Below are positions 15,154-23,479 of a stretch of DNA of 25,431 nt, in pieces. Each line of letters starts with the position of its first letter. Position 1 is the first letter of the stretch. Below the pieces are notes generated by a model, which did no database searches, was not told the origin of the DNA, and saw only the letters and a list, made by a program, of their open reading frames with translations. This stretch comes from JBCBSK01 sp039819185 (lineage in GTDB: Bacteria > Pseudomonadota > Alphaproteobacteria > Rhizobiales > Tepidamorphaceae), in the NCBI GenBank assembly GCA_039819185.1, contig JBCBSK010000037.1, positions 1-25,431 of the forward strand, read 5' to 3'. The translations under genes were made by a program, and so were the position numbers.

Positions 15154-16701
15154 TCAGCCGCGCAGGATCGATCCCAAAATGCCGCGCGACAGGGCCTGGC
15201 CAATGTGCTTGCCGACCCGGTCGGCGATTTCGCGGCTGGCGATCTGAACGGCGCGGTCGACCGGTGAGGTCGTGCGTCGGGATCGACTCGAGGAACGGCG
15301 GGAGGTGCCGCCAAACAGATCGTCCAAAAGGCTGTCTCGACCGGTCGCGCGCGACGAGCGCTGTTCTTTGAGCAACTCCTGTTCGCGGGCGAGGCGTGCT
15401 TCCTCATCGGCCTTTTGCAACGCGCGCCGTTCCAGGATCTCATAGGCCGAGTCGCGGTCTTCCAATCGGTCATACAGCCCGCGCACCGGGCTTTGCTCCA
15501 TGACGGACGCGCGTTCGCGGGCCGTCGCAGGCCCAATGCGCGAAAAAGGCGGGCGGATCAATGTGCGCTGGACAACAGATGGCACGCCCTTGCCGGACAG
15601 GGTCGAGACCAGCGCTTCGCCAACGCCGAGTTCGGTAATGACGTCGGCCGTCTTGAAGTCCGGGTTTGGCCGGAACGTGTCGGCGGCCGTCCGTACAGCC
15701 TTCTGTTCGCGCGGGGTGTAGGCGCGGAGCGCATGCTGCACCCGGTTACCGAGCTGTGCCAGTACGGTTTCGGGGATGTCGAGCGGGTTCTGCGTGACGA
15801 AATAGACGCCCACGCCCTTCGAACGCACCAGACGGACAACCTGCTCGACCTTGTCGATCAGGGCTTTGGGCGCATCATCAAACAGAAGATGGGCCTCATC
15901 GAAGAAGAAAACGAGCCGCGGCCGGTCGAGGTCGCCGACCTCGGGCAGATCCTCGAAGAGTTCCGACAACAGCCACAACAGAAAGGTCGCGTAGAGCCGC
16001 GGGCTCTGCATCAACTTGTCTGCGGCCAGCACGCTGACGAACCCGCGCCCGTCACGATCGATCCGCATGAAATCGCGGATGTCGAGCGCCGGTTCGCCGA
16101 AAAACGCTTCACCACCTTGGTTTTCGAGCACCAAGAGATCGCGCAGGATTGCGCCGACCGACTGTCTCGAGACATTGCCGTATTCGGTGGTGATCGACGA
16201 CCCACGCTCGGCGAGATCGGCCAGCAGCGCACGCAGGTCCTTGAGATCGAGGAGCAACAGACCCTCGTCATCGGCGATGCGGAAGGCGATGTTGAGCGCG
16301 CCCTCCTGGGCTTCGGTCAGATCGAGAAGCCGCGACAGGACCAATGGGCCCATTTCCGAAATGGTGGTGCGTATCGGGTGACCCTGCTCCCCGAACAGAT
16401 CCCAGAAGATCGTTGGCGTCGCCTCGAAGACCATCTCACCCATGCCGATCGTCTCAGCGCGCTTGGCGATGAAATCCTTCGGCTCGCCGGCCACCGAAAT
16501 GCCCGACAGATCGCCCTTCACATCCGCGCAGAACACCGGCACACCGGCCTCGGCAAACCCCTCTGCGAGAATCTGCAAGGTCACCGTCTTACCGGTGCCG
16601 GTTGCGCCGGTGATCAGGCCGTGGCGGTTGGCGAGGCCGAGGTCGAGGCGCTCCTGGGCGTCTGGATTGGCACCGATGAGGAGGGTGGACGTGTCTGACA
16701 T
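15154..16701 (-). CDS. yjgR: HerA-like ATPase, DUF853/YjgR family
   Basis: 515 residues. Walker A GATGTGKT (32-39, in NRHGLITGATGTGKTV) and Walker B LVFFFDEAH (263-271, in RPRLVFFFDEAHLLFDD) belong to the HerA/FtsK-type ASCE ATPases. The sensor-like YFVTQNPLDIPETVLAQLGNRVQHALRAYTPREQKA motif is the DUF853/YjgR signature. The C-terminus after about 430 is charged, with a helical EEARLAREQELLKEQR stretch and a Ser/Arg-rich tail (SRRSSSRSRRTT) likely to bind nucleic acid or be disordered. I chose ATG 16701 (MSDTSTLL) over ATG 16713 because related proteins begin MSD near this distance from Walker A; neither start has a good ribosome site. The physiological role of YjgR proteins is not settled. 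Confidence 0.88.
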   Translation of the reverse strand: MSDTSTLLIGANPDAQERLDLGLANRHGLITGATGTGKTVTLQILAEGFAEAGVPVFCADVKGDLSGISVAGEPKDFIAKRAETIGMGEMVFEATPTIFWDLFGEQGHPIRTTISEMGPLVLSRLLDLTEAQEGALNIAFRIADDEGLLLLDLKDLRALLADLAERGSSITTEYGNVSRQSVGAILRDLLVLENQGGEAFFGEPALDIRDFMRIDRDGRGFVSVLAADKLMQSPRLYATFLLWLLSELFEDLPEVGDLDRPRLVFFFDEAHLLFDDAPKALIDKVEQVVRLVRSKGVGVYFVTQNPLDIPETVLAQLGNRVQHALRAYTPREQKAVRTAADTFRPNPDFKTADVITELGVGEALVSTLSGKGVPSVVQRTLIRPPFSRIGPATARERASVMEQSPVRGLYDRLEDRDSAYEILERRALQKADEEARLAREQELLKEQRSSRATGRDSLLDDLFGGTSRRSSSRSRRTTSPVDRAVQIASREIADRVGKHIGQALSRGILGSILRG

Positions 16702-16879
16702 GAAGGCGACCATGGCGTATTGCGGAGATGTGTTGGGTCGCCCGCATGTGCAGCGAAGTCAAGCGGTTGCCGGCGTTCGAAAGTCGATCTAAGGCATACG
16801 CGCCTTGCAGGCGCTCCGTTGCAGCGGCAAACTTCGAATCGCACCGATCACCGGGGCGGGCGACTTATGGGAGGATGAT

Positions 16880-17275
16880 ATGGAAGAACTCGTGAGCCGG
16901 CTCGTCGAACGGGTTGGCATCGACGAAGGGGTCGCTTCTCAGGCGATCTCGATCATTATGAACTTTTTGCAAAGCGCAGGCCCCGAGGACAAGGTGCAGC
17001 AATTGATGGCGGCTCTTCCGGGTGCCGCCGAGCTCTTGCAGGGCGATTCAGGCGGTGGCGGCGGCCTAGGCGGCATGCTCGGTGGTCTCGGCGGTGGCAT
17101 CGGAAATATGATGGGCGCCATGGGTGCCATGAACGAACTCAACGCGGCTGGCCTCGACAGCGGTCAGGTTCAGAGCGTGTCGAAGGAAGTGATTGCGTTT
17201 GCGCGCGAAAAGGCTGGCGCCGACGTGGTCGATGAGGTCATAAGCGCCATTCCGGGGCTCGAGCAATTTCTCTGA
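16880..17275 (+). CDS. Small glycine-rich protein of unknown function (DUF2267/DUF2780-like)
   Basis: 131 residues. Helical N-terminal part MEELVSRLVERVGIDEGVASQAISIIMNFLQ is followed by AGPEDKVQQLMAALPGAAELLQ, then a glycine/methionine-rich linker (about 55-86, with GGGGGLGGMLGGLGGG and NMMGAMGAM). A second helical domain, ELNAAGLDSGQVQSVSKEVI, ends in FAREKAGADVVDEVISAIPGLEQFL. The two helical ends look related (both close with IPG/LPG turns), a layout seen in a widespread but unstudied alphaproteobacterial family. No signal peptide is present. The start at 16880 has an excellent GGGAGGAT ribosome site; an upstream in-frame start at 16805 is less likely. The DUF4332 gene follows after 41 bases, so the two may be co-transcribed. 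Confidence 0.65.
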   Translation: MEELVSRLVERVGIDEGVASQAISIIMNFLQSAGPEDKVQQLMAALPGAAELLQGDSGGGGGLGGMLGGLGGGIGNMMGAMGAMNELNAAGLDSGQVQSVSKEVIAFAREKAGADVVDEVISAIPGLEQFL

Positions 17276-17316
17276 GTAACGACGGCCATTCAGAGAACAA
17301 GAAGGGGAGAATGAAC

Positions 17317-17724
17317 ATGTCCTATTCCATCGAAAAGATCGAAGGCATTGGCCCGGTCTATGGCGAGAAGCTGAAGGGGATTGGCATCGTGACGACCGGT
17401 GCGCTGCTTGATCGCGCCAAGGACCCGAAAGGCCGCAAGGCGGTCGCGTCCGAAAGTGGGGTCGACGAAAAGATGATCCTGAAATGGACCAACATGGCCG
17501 ATCTGATGCGCATCAAGGGTGTTGGCGAAGAGTATTCCGAACTTCTGGAAGCCGCTGGCGTCGACACGGTCAAGGAACTCAAGATGCGCAATCCTGGCAA
17601 CCTTCACAAAGCCATGGCGGAGGCAAATGCCGAGAAGAAGTTGGTCCGGCTTCTGCCAAGCGAGAAGGCGGTCGAGGACTGGGTTGCCCAGGCCAAAGAC
17701 CTGCCGGCCATGATGACATACTGA
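17317..17724 (+). CDS. DUF4332 helix-hairpin-helix protein
   Basis: 135 residues starting MSYSIEKIEGIGPVYGEKLKGIGI. Two helix-hairpin-helix-type motifs, IEGIGPVYGEKL and IKGVGEEYSELLEAAGVDTVKEL, match DUF4332, a family of small proteins with fused HhH units that probably bind nucleic acid. I chose ATG 17317 since GGGGAGA lies 7-8 bases before it, whereas the in-frame ATG at 17311 touches the ribosome site. It follows the glycine-rich gene and precedes the hairpin at 17747. Function unknown. Confidence 0.85.
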   Translation: MSYSIEKIEGIGPVYGEKLKGIGIVTTGALLDRAKDPKGRKAVASESGVDEKMILKWTNMADLMRIKGVGEEYSELLEAAGVDTVKELKMRNPGNLHKAMAEANAEKKLVRLLPSEKAVEDWVAQAKDLPAMMTY

Positions 17725-17746
17725 TCCTTGCCATGGCTCATATTCG

Positions 17747-17767
17747 GGCCCGCCAGAACGGCGGGCC
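17747..17767 (+). terminator. GC-rich hairpin after DUF4332 gene
   Basis: Perfect stem GGCCCGCC (17747-17754), loop AGAAC, GGCGGGCC (17760-17767), placed 22 bases after the DUF4332 stop. It lacks a T-run (TGATATG follows), so it could be a weak or Rho-assisted terminator or a message-stabilising end before mutA. Confidence 0.45.
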
Positions 17768-17851
17768 TGATATGCTGCAGCGCAAAATAATCCACTCTTA
17801 GGTCTTTGGCCGGGGTTCTTTTTGCCATAAGCCTGTGGCAAGACACCGGCT

Positions 17852-19846
17852 ATGACTTTTGGACTGGAATACCACCGCACCGGTGGCGAGGTGGGCTGGC
17901 GTGCCGCAGCCGAAGCGGCGCTCAAGGGCAAGTCCTTGGAAACACTGATCTCTCGCCTTGTTGACGGCGTCGAGATCAAGCCGATACACCCACTCGACAT
18001 GCCGTCCCATGGCCGTGCCTTTCGTGTCTCGGCCGAGGATTGGACGGTCTGCCAACGTGTCGACGTTCCTGATACCGGAGTTGCAAACACGCTTCTCCGC
18101 GCTGATCTCGAGGGCGGGACGGCAGCGCTTGATTTTGTCTTTCCGGGCGGCCTCGTCAGCGAGGGTGGGGCGCTTTCGGTGGCAACGGTTTCCGACCTGA
18201 AACGGCTTCTTGACGGTGTTCATCTGCCGATGATCCGGCTCCGGCTGTCGGCTGGCCAGGACGCACCTGAGGTATCGGCCCTTGTGCTCGCTTGTTTTGA
18301 TGAGATCGGCGTTGCCCCGGACCAAATCACGTTGGACGCCGGCATCGATGTGATCGGCGCCTTTGCCGCGCGCGGCCGACTCGACACGTCCTATGATGTG
18401 CTAAAGCGGATTGCCGCCGACGCTGTGCTGGGCCTGCAGGCGAGCGGGATCGGCGGAACCTGGCTCACGGCAGATGGCCGGCCGGTTCACGCGGCGGGCG
18501 GGTCCGAGGCCCAGGAGCTTGCGTTCGCACTTGCCTGTGCGATCTGGCATTTCCGGATGTGCGACGAGACCGGCATTGGACCTGAGGTGGTGGCCGAGCG
18601 CATCGAGATGGCACTGATTGCCGATGAAGATGTGTTCGTCTCCACGGCCAAGTTGCGTGCGGCGCGGCTTCTATGGCGTCGGGCGCTGGCCGAGATGTCG
18701 CTCGCTCATGTTCCGCTCAGGCTCCATGCTGAAACATCCTGGCGTTCGCTTGCGCGGCGCGATCCCCACGTCAACCTGCTGCGCGGTACGGCTGCTGCGG
18801 CGGCCGCGGCCTTCGGTGGCGTTGATTCACTGACCGTGTTGCCGTTCAGCGCGGCCCTTGGCGTGGCCGACGGGTTCGCCCGACGAATCGCGCGCAACAC
18901 CCAGATCGTGCTTCAGGAAGAAGCTGGCCTTGGCCGCATACTTGATCCCGCAGCCGGTGCTGGTCATGTCGAGGCATTGACCCAGGAACTGGCACAGCGC
19001 GCTTGGGACGAGTTCCGCGAGATGGAAGCCCAAGGCGGCATTGTTGCAGCACTCAGGTCCGGTGCGTTTCAGAACACCGTCGCGGAATTGCGTGACGCCC
19101 GCAGCGACGACCTCGTCCATGGGCGCGCAACGCTGACGGGCGTCAACGCGTTTCCATTCCTGGAGCAACCGGATGCGGCGGTGCTTGAGAGTGTGGAAGC
19201 GTCTGAGAGCGCCGCTGGTGACCATGCCGCTGCTTTGCCCGATCCAGGTGAAGGAAAACGCTTCGCGGCGGCTGTCAACGCGTTCGCTGGCGGTGAGTCG
19301 CTGCAAGTGCTTATGGCCGCTAGGCCAAGCGGCGAGGACCGGGTCACGCCAATCCATCCGATCCGGCTCGCGTCCGACTTCGAGGATCTGTGCGACGCGG
19401 CTGATGCCGTTGCCGCCGACACCGGGACGCGGCCCTCCGTCTTATTGGTGACGCTTGGCTCTTTGGCGAGCTATTCGGCGCGAGCGACCTGGACGAAAAA
19501 TCTATTTGCCGCTGGAGGGCTCGATGCGCCGTTCGGCGATACCGGCTTTGCAACCCCAGACGATGCCGTCGCGGCTGCGAATGATGCCGGCGCCTGGCTC
19601 ACGGTGCTCTGCGGCAGTGATGCTGCTTATGCTGACCAGGCCGAAGCCGTGGCAGCGGCACTCTCGGAGATCAACTGTACGGTCTGGCTCGCCGGCCGGC
19701 CGGGGCCAATGGAAGAGGCACTGAAAGCTGCCGGTGTTAGCGGCTTTCTGTTCGCGGGATGTGATATGCTTGACATGCTGCGCGCCGCGCATCGCGTGCT
19801 TGGCGTGCCATCCGCCACCGATATGCTGCCCGTTGAAACGGGTTGA
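17852..19846 (+). CDS. mutA: Methylmalonyl-CoA mutase, small (beta) subunit
   Basis: 664 residues, partner of MutB in the adenosylcobalamin enzyme that interconverts (R)-methylmalonyl-CoA and succinyl-CoA, the last step of propionyl-CoA breakdown. It keeps the mutase TIM-barrel layout (about 60-430), with RLHAETSWRSLARRDPHVNLLRGTAAAAAAAFGGVDSLTV mirroring the MutB barrel, and a C-terminal flavodoxin-like half (about 530-660). There the cobalamin DxHxxG motif is missing (LGSLASYSARA in its place), as normal for the non-catalytic subunit. mutB starts 45 bases after its stop, so they form one operon. No strong ribosome site is seen ahead of ATG 17852. Confidence 0.93.
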   Translation: MTFGLEYHRTGGEVGWRAAAEAALKGKSLETLISRLVDGVEIKPIHPLDMPSHGRAFRVSAEDWTVCQRVDVPDTGVANTLLRADLEGGTAALDFVFPGGLVSEGGALSVATVSDLKRLLDGVHLPMIRLRLSAGQDAPEVSALVLACFDEIGVAPDQITLDAGIDVIGAFAARGRLDTSYDVLKRIAADAVLGLQASGIGGTWLTADGRPVHAAGGSEAQELAFALACAIWHFRMCDETGIGPEVVAERIEMALIADEDVFVSTAKLRAARLLWRRALAEMSLAHVPLRLHAETSWRSLARRDPHVNLLRGTAAAAAAAFGGVDSLTVLPFSAALGVADGFARRIARNTQIVLQEEAGLGRILDPAAGAGHVEALTQELAQRAWDEFREMEAQGGIVAALRSGAFQNTVAELRDARSDDLVHGRATLTGVNAFPFLEQPDAAVLESVEASESAAGDHAAALPDPGEGKRFAAAVNAFAGGESLQVLMAARPSGEDRVTPIHPIRLASDFEDLCDAADAVAADTGTRPSVLLVTLGSLASYSARATWTKNLFAAGGLDAPFGDTGFATPDDAVAAANDAGAWLTVLCGSDAAYADQAEAVAAALSEINCTVWLAGRPGPMEEALKAAGVSGFLFAGCDMLDMLRAAHRVLGVPSATDMLPVETG

Positions 19847-19891
19847 TGTCGGCATAAGATCCATCAGGCGGACAGGACGAAAGGGCGGACC

Positions 19892-22048
19892 ATGAGCCGG
19901 ATACCCAGTTTCGCGGATGTTGCCTTCGAAGGCGGTGATGCGCCGCAGCCTGATATGCTGCGTGCATTCGAGACGCCCGAGGGTATCGATCTCGCCTCGA
20001 TCTATGGCGCCGATGACCGCTCAAGCCTTGACCATCTCGATGGCTGGCCCGGCCTGCCGCCTTTCCTGCGCGGGCCATACCCCACCATGTATGTCCAGAA
20101 GCCCTGGACGATCCGGCAATATGCCGGCTTTTCGACGGCGGAAGAGTCCAACGCCTTCTACCGCCGCAATTTGGCGGCTGGCCAGCGTGGCCTGTCGATC
20201 GCCTTCGATCTCGCGACCCACCGCGGCTACGATTCCGACAATCCGCGTGTGAAGGGCGATGTCGGTATGGCCGGCGTGGCGATCGATTCTATCTTCGACA
20301 TGCGCACGCTGTTCGACGGCATCCCGCTCGATCGGATGTCTGTGTCGATGACGATGAACGGGGCGGTTCTGCCCGTCCTCGCGCTGTTTGTCGTTGCGGG
20401 CGAAGAACAGGGCGTGCCGGCCGAAAAGCTGACCGGGACCATTCAGAACGACATTCTGAAGGAGTTCATGGTCCGCAACACGTATATCTACCCGCCGGAA
20501 GGCTCGATGCGGATCATCTCCGACATCTTCTCCTTTACCGCCGAGAAGATGCCGAAGTTCAACTCGATCTCGATTTCCGGCTACCACATGCAGGAAGCCG
20601 GTGCGACGGCGGACCTCGAACTCGCCTACACGCTGGCCGACGGCATCGAATATGTCCGCGCCGGTCAGGCGGCTGGACTCAATGTCGACCGCTTCGCGCC
20701 GCGGCTGTCCTTCTTCTGGGCGATCGGCATGAACTTCTTCATGGAGATCGCCAAGATGCGGGCAGCCCGTCTGCTCTGGGCGCGGCTGATGGACCAGTTT
20801 GAGCCTAACGACGCCAAGTCGCTGGCGCTCCGGACCCATTGTCAGACCTCTGGCTGGAGCCTGACGGCGCAGGACGTCTTCAACAATGTGACCCGGACCG
20901 CAATCGAGGCGATGGCCGCGACCCATGGCGGCACCCAGTCACTGCATACCAATGCGCTCGACGAAGCCCTCGCCCTGCCGACCGACTTCTCCGCCCGCAT
21001 TGCCCGAAACACCCAAATCCTGCTGCAGGACGAGGCTGGCACCTGCCGCGCCATCGACCCTTGGGGTGGGTCGTTCTATGTCGAAGCATTGACGGATCAG
21101 CTTGCCAAGCGCGCTTGGACCCATATCGAAGAGGTTGAGCGGCTTGGCGGCATGGCCAAGGCAATCGCGTCTGGCCTGCCGAAGCTGAGGATCGAGGAGG
21201 CTGCCGCCCGGACGCAGGCACGGATCGATGCTGGTCAGCAGACGATCGTCGGGGTCAACAAGTTTCGTGTCGCAGACGAGGCCGAGATCGATATTCTCAA
21301 GGTCGACAACGCAACGGTGCGGCGCGAGCAGCTTGCAAAGCTCGAACGCCTCAGGTCCGAACGTAATCAGGACGCGGTCGATACGGCGCTTTCGGCGCTC
21401 TCCGAGGCTGCGGAGACCGGGACAGGTAATCTTCTGGCGCTCGGTGTTGAGGCTGCGCGCGCCAAGGCGACTGTCGGTGAGATTTCATCGGCACTCGAAC
21501 GCGTCTGGGGGCGCCACCAGGCCGAGATCAAGGCGATTTCGGGCGTGTATCGCCGGGAGGGCGGTCTGATGAGCGACAAGATCGAGGAAGTCCTCGGACG
21601 GGTCGAAGTGTTCGCCGAAGACGAAGGCCGCCGGCCGCGCATTCTCGTCGCCAAGATGGGGCAGGACGGCCACGACCGTGGCCAGAAGGTCATCGCATCA
21701 GCCTTCGCCGATCTCGGCTTCGACGTCGATATTGGTCCGCTGTTCGCAACTCCTGGCGAAGCGGCCCGCCAAGCCGTCGAGAATGATGTTCATATTGTCG
21801 GCGTGTCGTCGCTTGCGGCCGGCCATCTGACGCTTGTGCCCGAACTCAAAGCCGAACTCACCGCACTTGGGCGCGGCGATATCATGATCGTCGTCGGTGG
21901 GGTCATTCCGCCGCAGGATTTTGACGATTTGCGCGCTGCCGGTGCCGATGCGATCTTCCCGCCCGGAACGGTGATTGCCGAAGCCGCCGGCGATCTCATC
22001 GACAGTCTCTCACAGCGACTTGGCCATTCCCGTCAAGCCGCCGAGTAG
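19892..22048 (+). CDS. mutB: Methylmalonyl-CoA mutase, large catalytic subunit
   Basis: 718 residues, very like Propionibacterium MutB throughout. The active-site Tyr67 lies in PTMYVQKPWTIRQYAGFS, His232 in SGYHMQEAGATA, and the cobalamin-binding motif is Asp592-Gly-His594-Asp-Arg-Gly597 in AKMGQDGHDRGQK, so the C-terminal domain (about 580-715) holds cobalamin with a His ligand from the protein. VSSLAAGHLTL and VGGVIPPQDF complete that domain. Together with MutA it forms the heterodimer in propionate, odd-chain fatty acid, valine and isoleucine breakdown. The ATG is preceded by AAGGGCGG. The SDR gene starts 50 bases later. Confidence 0.97.
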   Translation: MSRIPSFADVAFEGGDAPQPDMLRAFETPEGIDLASIYGADDRSSLDHLDGWPGLPPFLRGPYPTMYVQKPWTIRQYAGFSTAEESNAFYRRNLAAGQRGLSIAFDLATHRGYDSDNPRVKGDVGMAGVAIDSIFDMRTLFDGIPLDRMSVSMTMNGAVLPVLALFVVAGEEQGVPAEKLTGTIQNDILKEFMVRNTYIYPPEGSMRIISDIFSFTAEKMPKFNSISISGYHMQEAGATADLELAYTLADGIEYVRAGQAAGLNVDRFAPRLSFFWAIGMNFFMEIAKMRAARLLWARLMDQFEPNDAKSLALRTHCQTSGWSLTAQDVFNNVTRTAIEAMAATHGGTQSLHTNALDEALALPTDFSARIARNTQILLQDEAGTCRAIDPWGGSFYVEALTDQLAKRAWTHIEEVERLGGMAKAIASGLPKLRIEEAAARTQARIDAGQQTIVGVNKFRVADEAEIDILKVDNATVRREQLAKLERLRSERNQDAVDTALSALSEAAETGTGNLLALGVEAARAKATVGEISSALERVWGRHQAEIKAISGVYRREGGLMSDKIEEVLGRVEVFAEDEGRRPRILVAKMGQDGHDRGQKVIASAFADLGFDVDIGPLFATPGEAARQAVENDVHIVGVSSLAAGHLTLVPELKAELTALGRGDIMIVVGGVIPPQDFDDLRAAGADAIFPPGTVIAEAAGDLIDSLSQRLGHSRQAAE

Positions 22049-22098
22049 GCCGCGCGACACCCACTTGTTGTTGATTTTCGCATGTTGGAGTTACTCCT

Positions 22099-22803
22099 AT
22101 GCCATCTCAAAAGGTCGCCATTGTCACCGCCGGTGGCAGCGGGATGGGTGCTGATGCCGCCCGCAAGCTGGCCGCCGACGGATTTGCCGTTGCAATTCTC
22201 TCGTCGTCTGGCAAGGGCGAGGCACTCGCGCAAGAACTCGGCGGCCTCGGCGTGACCGGGTCCAATCAGTCCGAGGCAGACCTGAACACACTTGTCGACC
22301 GTACGATGGACCGCTGGGGGCGTGTTGATGTGCTCGTCAACAGCGCAGGTCACGGGCCGCGCGCACCAATCCTTGAGATCAGCGATGAGGACTGGCATGT
22401 CGGGATGGAGGTCTATTTCCTCAATGCGGTTCGGCCGACACGCCTCGTGACGCCGATCATGCAGGCTCAGAAGGCAGGATCGATCATCAACATTTCGACC
22501 TTTGCTGCCTTCGAGCCCGACCCTACGTTCCCGACATCTGGTGTGTTCCGGGCGGGGTTGGCCGCGTTCTGCAAGCTCTATTCAGACAAATATGCGCCGG
22601 ACAATATCCGCATGAACAATGTGCTGCCCGGCTTCATCGACAGCCTGCCCGAGACTGACGACCGGCGCGCGCGCATCCCGATGCAACGCTATGGCCGCAG
22701 CGAGGAAATCGCCGCGACGGTGGCGTTTCTGGCCTCGGATGGCGCTGGCTATATCACCGGCCAGAATCTCCGCGTCGATGGCGGGATCACCCGGTCCGTC
22801 TAG
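22099..22803 (+). CDS. SDR-family oxidoreductase-like protein with altered active site
   Basis: 234-residue classical-size short-chain dehydrogenase/reductase. The cofactor turn reads VTAGGSGMG (residues about 9-17) and the NAG motif is VLVNSAGHG (about 80-88); IINISTFA supplies the active-site serine region. However, where YxxxK is expected (about 152-156) the sequence reads SGVFR in PTSGVFRAGLAAFCKLYSDKYA, so both Tyr and Lys are lost. A SxxxRAGL pattern is shared by a known set of atypical SDRs, so it is probably conserved rather than damaged. FIDSLPETDDRR and GYITGQNLRVDGGITRSV form the usual end. A GGAGT ribosome site precedes ATG 22099. It lies 50 bases after mutB in the same direction, probably one transcript. 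Confidence 0.88.
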   Translation: MPSQKVAIVTAGGSGMGADAARKLAADGFAVAILSSSGKGEALAQELGGLGVTGSNQSEADLNTLVDRTMDRWGRVDVLVNSAGHGPRAPILEISDEDWHVGMEVYFLNAVRPTRLVTPIMQAQKAGSIINISTFAAFEPDPTFPTSGVFRAGLAAFCKLYSDKYAPDNIRMNNVLPGFIDSLPETDDRRARIPMQRYGRSEEIAATVAFLASDGAGYITGQNLRVDGGITRSV

Positions 22804-22823
22804 TCAACTGAACAAGCGGCAGA

Positions 22824-23468
22824 CTATTGGTTTTGCTGCACGCTTGGTTTTCCACCCTGGCTTTCGGAACGGTCACGTAAGGGCTGTTCCTCTTGTGGTT
22901 CGGTGCCGGGATCAGCAAACAGCGCGTTGGGCTGTGGCGTGCGCGAAATGTCGAAAATGCTGATCACGCCGTCCGGCCCTTCGAAGAAAACCGGTATAGC
23001 GTCATCCGTCAGACAGTACAGCCCGTCCTGAGCGTCCCAATAGGTGCACTCTTCGCCGTTATACGTGTCCGTGCGACCAGACTGCGTTCCGATGCTGACA
23101 CTTGCCATATCCGGAACCTCTTGGCGCACCGCCGGATTGTCCTTGACATAAACGAGCCCGCGGCCGGTCTCGTAGAAGGCCAACACCACCATTGCGACGC
23201 CACCCTGCTCAGCATCGATCCGCAGGGTATTGCTATCGACATGGTAGCGGACCACTGCCTCGGGGAAGTTTGCGTCCGACCAACTGGCAACGAAATCGGT
23301 CATGGGCATGGGCATCTCCTCGCCTTGGGCGAGGGCATTCGGCGCCGACATCATCGTGGCGCACAGCGCCAAGCCCGTTGCGGCAAGAACAACCGGGCCT
23401 GGTCTGTAACGCTTGCGCCGGCGCATCCGGCCATCACGTGACATCACAGAGACGCGCAGATCGAACAT
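22824..23468 (-). CDS. Secreted protein of unknown function, paralogue of the upstream gene
   Basis: About 214 residues. A basic N-terminus (MRRRKRYRPG) is followed by the signal VVLAATGLALCATMMSAPNALA; the exported part holds a beta-rich domain with VVRYHVDSNTLRID, the Cys pair in YNGEECTYWDAQDGLYCLTDDAIPVFF, and a disordered Pro/Gln/Glu-rich end (TEPQEEQPLRDRSESQGGK). The start is unclear: ATG 23468, ATG 23444 or ATG 23426 are in frame, and a TTG at 23483 would overlap the previous stop. All give exported proteins. The domain aligns over its length with the gene at 23480-24064, including GRTDTYNGEECTYW versus GRREEVNGEACTIW, so the pair arose by duplication. Some resemblance to DUF4412-type periplasmic proteins is seen. 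Function unknown. Confidence 0.75.
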   Translation of the reverse strand: MFDLRVSVMSRDGRMRRRKRYRPGPVVLAATGLALCATMMSAPNALAQGEEMPMPMTDFVASWSDANFPEAVVRYHVDSNTLRIDAEQGGVAMVVLAFYETGRGLVYVKDNPAVRQEVPDMASVSIGTQSGRTDTYNGEECTYWDAQDGLYCLTDDAIPVFFEGPDGVISIFDISRTPQPNALFADPGTEPQEEQPLRDRSESQGGKPSVQQNQ

Positions 23469-23479
23469 CGCAATCTCGA

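Noticed and set aside
15123..15536. N-terminal extension of the M20 peptidase reading frame by 138 codons
   Set aside because: It lies over the C-terminal coding part of the YjgR-like gene, has no family similarity, and the ATG at 15122 with a good ribosome site gives a normal M20 N-terminus.
15415..16698. 427-codon open frame on the plus strand opposite yjgR
   Set aside because: The minus-strand gene has Walker A and B motifs and family-wide similarity; the plus-strand frame is rich in Arg/His/Gln typical of a mirror frame in GC-rich DNA.
17747..17767. Cobalamin riboswitch before mutA
   Set aside because: The gap to mutA is too short and only a simple hairpin is seen; no B12-box-like sequence was recognised.
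18846..19357. Possible frameshift or extra gene opposite mutA
   Set aside because: mutA reads without a break from 17852 to 19846 and keeps the expected domain order.
20021..20926. 301-codon open frame on the minus strand inside mutB
   Set aside because: mutB is conserved through the whole region; the antisense frame has no recognisable domain.
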